This document shows, in pieces, positions 59,301 through 64,000 of a DNA stretch of 64,000 nucleotides (within the stretch, counting starts at the first letter, position 1; every line of letters begins with the position of its first letter). A model generated the notes under the pieces. That model did no database searches. It saw only the letters and a list, made by a program, of their open reading frames with translations, and was not told the origin of the DNA. The stretch covers positions 3,720,716-3,784,715 of the forward strand of contig SCFE01000001.1 in assembly GCA_004352715.1 (NCBI GenBank), read 5' to 3'. This DNA is from Hofstenia miamia (Eukaryota > Xenacoelomorpha > Acoela). Made by a program: the position numbers and the translations under genes.

Positions 59301-60411
59301 GTTATGCATAAGCAAACTAAAACTAATGATAAATATAGGAAAAAATCTTTAATCACAACTGCCTGTAAATATTTAAATACGCCTCCTTCAAGTATTCCTG
59401 AAGTCAGGATTATAAGCAAGTTTGATAACTATTGAAACCAAGATGCTTGTGAATCAAAATTAACTAGGTTATTCAAAAAGGAACACGTAGTGAGAACTAA
59501 TTTTTATTTTAAAGAATTTTTTCTATAGATCTTTTATTTTTAGTTAATTGTATATAGTGACGAGTTTATAGTAGTTTATGGTATATGCATTTGTATATAT
59601 AAATATGTATAGATTTGCGAAGCAAATACTATTCAACTAAATTAAATATATCTTGAGATTTATATATTATTTAAACCATCTTTTATAATGTGTATGAGAG
59701 CTAAGGAGTCGTTCACAGTGCATAGGAGCACTCATGAACCGGTAGTTATTTAATCGTCTCAGTGCACTAAAACTGCATTCATATTTCCACTGGAAGGGAG
59801 GTTTTGTTGGAACCGAGTGAAATATCTCAAAAGCTGTAGAGCATCAAAATCAGTGTTAGATCTCATATGAAAGCGGTGTATTTGCATCGTAATGGTACAA
59901 AGGGATCGGCCAGTCCCCTTTTGCTACGGGCCGGTATGATTATGTAAGGGAACAGTTCAAACCAATAATGGTAAAGGCACAGGTCAAAATTTATATATAT
60001 ATATATATATCCCTCTCTTTTCAATGAAACCTTTTTCCAACTTCTAGAACTAATAGTTTAAAGACTACAACCTTTTTTTAAATTTGCTACCCTACCGAAT
60101 ATCCCAAAAAATGATACCGAATTTCAACTTGCTGTAGCTTTAAAACTATTAAACTTACAAAGAAATTGACACTTTCGTTCATTTCGTTGACATTTTTTCT
60201 ATCCAAATTTTCTCTATACCAAATTTGACAATATTTAAGTACTTTCTCCCAATTGTATTTTTAGTAAATGATAGTAAAAACACGTGTGCGCACTTTTTAT
60301 TGAGCATAAAATTTAATATCAAAACACGTTTTTGACTTTTAAAAGTATATTTATTGAAAAATGCCAATTAAATAAAAAATGTCACAGATAAATATAAATA
60401 GTCCTCCCGTT
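59301..60411. other. No gene recognised
   Basis: Contains a (TA)n tract at about 59992-60010. The minus-strand sequence at about 60100-60180 may be the untranslated 3' side of the transposase tail at 60412. Confidence 0.45.
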
Positions 60412-60510
60412 AGTTGCTTCCTTCGGTGTGTCCTCCATTCCTCTCGATACATAGCTGCATTGGTGTCCTCATTTCGGCCATGACTCGCCTAAGGAGAGCC
60501 CCATTTCCTT
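60412..60510 (-). pseudogene. Transposase C-terminal tail of a mariner-like element
   Basis: The minus strand reads GALLRRVMAEMRTPMQLCIE followed by RNGGHTEG. The R-x-x-x-C-I-x-R-N-G-G-H block matches the extreme C-terminus of the mariner-like transposase at 49.7 kb (LELCVTRNGGH). Only about 33 residues remain; no catalytic residues or termini were found. Confidence 0.6.
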
Positions 60511-60984
60511 GAAGCAAATGAAACTGTACGTATCATCAATACGTATTTATATATTTTTATCATCGATTTTATTTATGGTTGGGATAAGGATAAGGAATCT
60601 TGTAATTTAACAAAAATATTAATGCCAAAGGACTGCTATTTTTGAGATCGTTAGAATTATTAAATATTTAATGAAAAATATATTTTATGACTGTAAGTAC
60701 ATGTGAGGGAAAGAACATTTCAATGGAAGCAGCATACATTGCCTAGTGTCCAAACGTTAATCTTCGGCATCGTGTACAACCCAAGAAGAAAATCAAATAT
60801 TTCAATGGTCATTTTAATGTTCTCTCCATTATATTACTAAAATAATATGTCTCATTACAAGAAATGAAGGCTCAAAATTTTTGAAACCAGTTTTATTTAA
60901 AAATTTTAGATGCCCCAGGCACAATCAATATTACTGACAAGTGGTCAAATAGTTCTCTGGAAATGCCAACGCAATCTACCCAAA

Positions 60985-61281
60985 GGGCTGGGTTTTGGAG
61001 CAGGAAGATGCAACTCCCCAAACTTCCCAATTTACCAAAAAAATTTCAGGATATCAAAATTTTAATCTTATAATGGCCTCCTAATTCTCCCGACATTAAC
61101 CCTGTGGAAAATTTTTATGAATACTTTGAGAAGAAAAACGCAAAAACAAAACAAGAATTGACTAAATATGCTGAAGAATGTTAATATTTAATAACTGCAG
61201 AGAAAAGGACAAATTTAATGAACTTGATTTTCAGACGTTTGTTGAAATGCATTGAAAACAGGGGAAAGTTGGTCCATCTTT
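60985..61281 (+). pseudogene. Tc1-like transposase C-terminal relic
   Basis: Plus-strand frame GFWSRKMQLPKLPNLPKKFQ, then one stop, then WPPNSPDINPVENFYEYFEK with the catalytic-site glutamate in PVEN retained. RLLKCIENRGKLVHL and a stop follow. The second catalytic D region is unrecognisable (LPKLP where a QDNAP motif is expected). It contains internal stops and no readable termini. It is a different Tc1 lineage from the three other Tc1-like copies here, judging from its sequence. Confidence 0.75.
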
Positions 61282-62507
61282 AACTATTGATCTGTTAAAT
61301 ATAGTAAAACCAGGGTTTAGATGGGAGGTAATCAGGGGGACCTTGAAAAAGGAAAACGCCAGCAGATGAACACTAATAGTATGTTCACCTTTGTATTGGT
61401 ATGACCAGGAATATAAACTCATTAATTAAGTCACATCAACCCAAAAATTACAGAGCAAACATTATTATGCTAAAAGATTTTTAACAGTTTTCTGGCAAAA
61501 AAACTGAAAACTGGCGTCCCCCACTTTTAAAATTAGAACCTCAGCCCTGATTAAAACTATTTTAAACAAAAAAGTTGGTGTTTATATTTTCATTCGCTTT
61601 TGAAAAAATACACATTTTCTGAGTCTCATTTTTTTGCAATAAAGTATATTTATAAATATTTTGAGCAAATAAGATTATAAATGCTTAAAAATGCCTAGTA
61701 AAAAGCCCATTAAAAGAATTCTATAGCATATAGTTTCTTTTTAAACTGTTGAAGTCGAAATTCCCATTGTCGCAAATGAGATCTGCCGTCTTAATTAACG
61801 ATGTCTTCAATGCTGTGACATTTTGCTCTCTAATTCACTAAACCAATTTGCTTTTTTATAAAATAGTAAATTCTGTCCAAACTAATATATTTGATTGGGA
61901 GAATATATGCCTAGAGTTATCTTAATTAACAAATAAATCTCTTACGTAATTTCCTTGTCCAGTTTCCGTTTTATATTTACATTGGCAATTAATTCAATGA
62001 TCTTAACAACCAATAGGAGAGAATTTGGAAAACAACAATAAAACGAATGCTATTGAAAAGAAATAAAATTTTACTAAACTTTTATGGATTGAGTTGCAAT
62101 TACAAATGAAAAAATACAGTTTCTCATTTCGACTAATGAACAAAGTGGTACTAAACCGTAGAAATCATGTAATATTACGCAATATTGGCTAAGCAATTAA
62201 AGTTTATTCCTTCATATAATAAAACTAGTAAAGATATGAATAGCTCACTCTATATTATAAAGATTTTGAATATTTTGAATATTGATAATGTCTGTAATAT
62301 CAGCATATGTTTTATTATTTTAAGCTGGATAACATGAAACCTCTATTATTCTTTCTCCATAATACATAATTTTTTAAATATTGAATAACAAACGCAATTG
62401 AAGTTTTCTAATAAGTGTTTCTACACATATACAACATATATTCAGTATTGTTAAACAAATTATTATCCTTTCGATGTTGTTGTTAATACATTGCATATAT
62501 ATATATA
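61282..62507. other. No gene recognised
   Basis: AT-rich spacer ending in a (TA)n tract at the gap. Confidence 0.5.
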
Positions 62508-62693
62508 NNNNNNNNNNNNNNNNNNNNNNNNNNNNNNNNNNNNNNNNNNNNNNNNNNNNNNNNNNNNNNNNNNNNNNNNNNNNNNNNNNNNNNNNNNNNN
62601 NNNNNNNNNNNNNNNNNNNNNNNNNNNNNNNNNNNNNNNNNNNNNNNNNNNNNNNNNNNNNNNNNNNNNNNNNNNNNNNNNNNNNNNNNNNNN
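62508..62693. other. Assembly gap, 186 N
   Basis: Flanked on both sides by (TA)n. Open frames crossing it are artefacts. Confidence 0.98.
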
Positions 62694-62724
<31 letters not shown>

Positions 62725-63489
62725 GCATATATTAGGAATAAAAATTCAAGAGGAAATTTTTTCGACAACTCCTCTATTTAAGAGTTAAGGTAATCAAGAG
62801 TCCGTTTAATTTTCAAAAACGCTTCTATATAAGGCTATCCTTCCATGCTAAATAGATTTTATACATAAAGTATCAGTCAAGAATAAAGTTGAGCGAGCAA
62901 GGCATAATTTGCAAAGTGCATTTTCAAAAAAATATTCTTAGAATTATTAGAACATAATAATTGGACACGTTTTAAATGTTAAAAACAAAGAGATCTTTCT
63001 CTTCAAAGTTTTAAGTTTCAATTTAGTTTTTATGTAACATTTCAAATCTAATTCCTTTGAAATACACAGTTTAATTACTGCACATTTTAGTATTTAACCA
63101 TTTAATTTCCATGTAAGTAATAGCTCTCTGTACATATGAACATGAATCATTGCTGTGTTTTCAAAATTAGTTGGAATTTTTCTTCAGGAAAGATAATCTT
63201 TACTTTAACAATAGTAACAACTTATAAATAAAGGCATACATATTAGTGCTGTCAAAAAAATTACTCCTACACATTGAGCAAAGAAACTGCAGTATCCCTA
63301 CCAAATGAAATTTTTAAGGCTTTTGAATTTAATTGCATTGAGTATAAATCTATCGAAATAGCTCACTTTGGTCACTTATATAGGCTCTCAAAATGATTTG
63401 ATAACCATAGGAAATTCGCTGCTGTGAATTTGCTCTACCTAGGATTTTTAATGACATTTTAGAACTTGATGTTCATGCAAGTGTAGGCA
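62725..63489. other. No gene recognised
   Basis: AT-rich spacer after the (TA)n tract. Confidence 0.5.
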
Positions 63490-63502
63490 TCATTTTCTAA
63501 TC

Positions 63503-64000
63503 TTGCTTGATCCTTTCATCTACGGCCGCTCAATTTTGCAGCCAAAGTCACTTAATTCTTATCAATCATATCCACCAGCGAATACACGTATGCCACCGCA
63601 ACATCACAGGCAATCACGTACCTTGTACTCACCAGCAACGATTAATCAAAGACGCTACGCCCAGCACCCGCAAACGTACGCCGAAGTCCTTTCAACTACA
63701 CCGCCTAATCATTTCTCACCTTCCGAGGTACTAAAGCTCCGACGCTTATTAACTTTTTACTAAACGGTATGGATTTATTTATCTTTGTAAATCTAAGACT
63801 AAGGGTAGTTCACCAACACAAATTTTTCTTAAAATCTAATTTTGCAACTTTTATCAACATTTTTCCAATAACAGATATACCTAAAAAAATCCCTTCAAAG
63901 AGGTTTTGGCAATTTTGGTTTTAAAATTTTTATTATTACTTATACATGGAATCGAAGCAAATCCTGGTCCTTTGCTCAATTATGAAACATATCTAAAAAA
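63503..64000 (+). pseudogene. LINE 5' region with a 2A-like peptide, runs off the window
   Basis: The open frame 63503-63763 is Pro/Gln/Ser-rich (for example QPKSLNSYQSYPPANTRMPP) and ends with YAEVLSTTPPNHFSPSEVLK, resembling the basic, low-complexity N-terminal parts of LINE proteins. In a different frame, 63870-63998 gives LKFLLLLIHGIEANPGPLLN. GIEANPGP at 63948-63971 fits the 2A-type motif D/G-x-E-x-N-P-G-P, known at the N-terminus of some CR1-like LINE proteins, where the ribosome skips the Gly-Pro bond. The two frames are not continuous, so a frameshift or a deletion separates them. The rest of the element lies beyond 64000. Confidence 0.55.

Overview
This window looks like nuclear DNA from an invertebrate animal. 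It is strongly AT-rich, has many long (TA)n tracts, and is full of metazoan transposable-element families: a THAP-domain P element, Tc1/mariner, hAT and Helitron elements, Penelope-like elements, endonuclease-type LINEs and LINEs with a restriction-like endonuclease. There are no operons, no bacterial gene spacing and no ribosome-binding sites. I cannot pick a phylum from the sequence alone; cnidarian, arthropod and mollusc all remain possible. I found no convincing host protein-coding gene, tRNA, rRNA or CRISPR array in the 64 kb. Almost everything recognisable is mobile DNA or its decay products.

Layout. 1-2.4 kb is featureless. 2.4-5.8 kb is a nearly intact 3.4-kb P-superfamily element: 61-bp terminal inverted repeats (TIRs), a perfect 8-bp target-site duplication (TSD), and a THAP transposase broken by one frameshift. 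6.0-7.6 kb is a non-autonomous hAT element with a perfect 8-bp TSD, and 8.4-8.95 kb is a fold-back element. A 1000-N gap follows (10.2-11.2 kb). 11-26 kb is mostly empty, with a 284-bp Helitron-like element at 17.7 kb and several (TA)n tracts. 26.3-27.9 kb is a complete Tc1-like element with one frameshift and extra internal copies of its terminal sequence. It abuts, across a (TA)n tract, a Penelope-like fragment encoding a GIY-YIG nuclease. 29-34.6 kb holds three decayed retrotransposon pieces. 36.8-38.4 kb is a degraded Tc1 relative with a DD38E-type spacing. 40.8 kb is a Penelope-type reverse transcriptase cut off by a second 1000-N gap. 45.7-47.9 kb is a chimera: a Tc1-like element whose interior is replaced by an internally deleted restriction-like-endonuclease LINE. 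49.6-50.96 kb is a 1335-bp mariner-like element with matching TIRs, TA duplication and an uninterrupted transposase ORF; it is the only element here that looks intact. 54.9-55.9 kb is a mariner pseudogene. 57-59.3 kb is a decayed LINE containing an assembly duplication, 60.4-61.3 kb has two transposase tails, and from 63.5 kb a LINE 5' region with a 2A-like peptide runs off the end.

These genes do not cooperate in a pathway. The window is a record of repeated insertion, nesting and decay. All boundaries, motifs and reading frames were read by eye without searches, so family names rest on recognised motifs, TIRs and TSDs.
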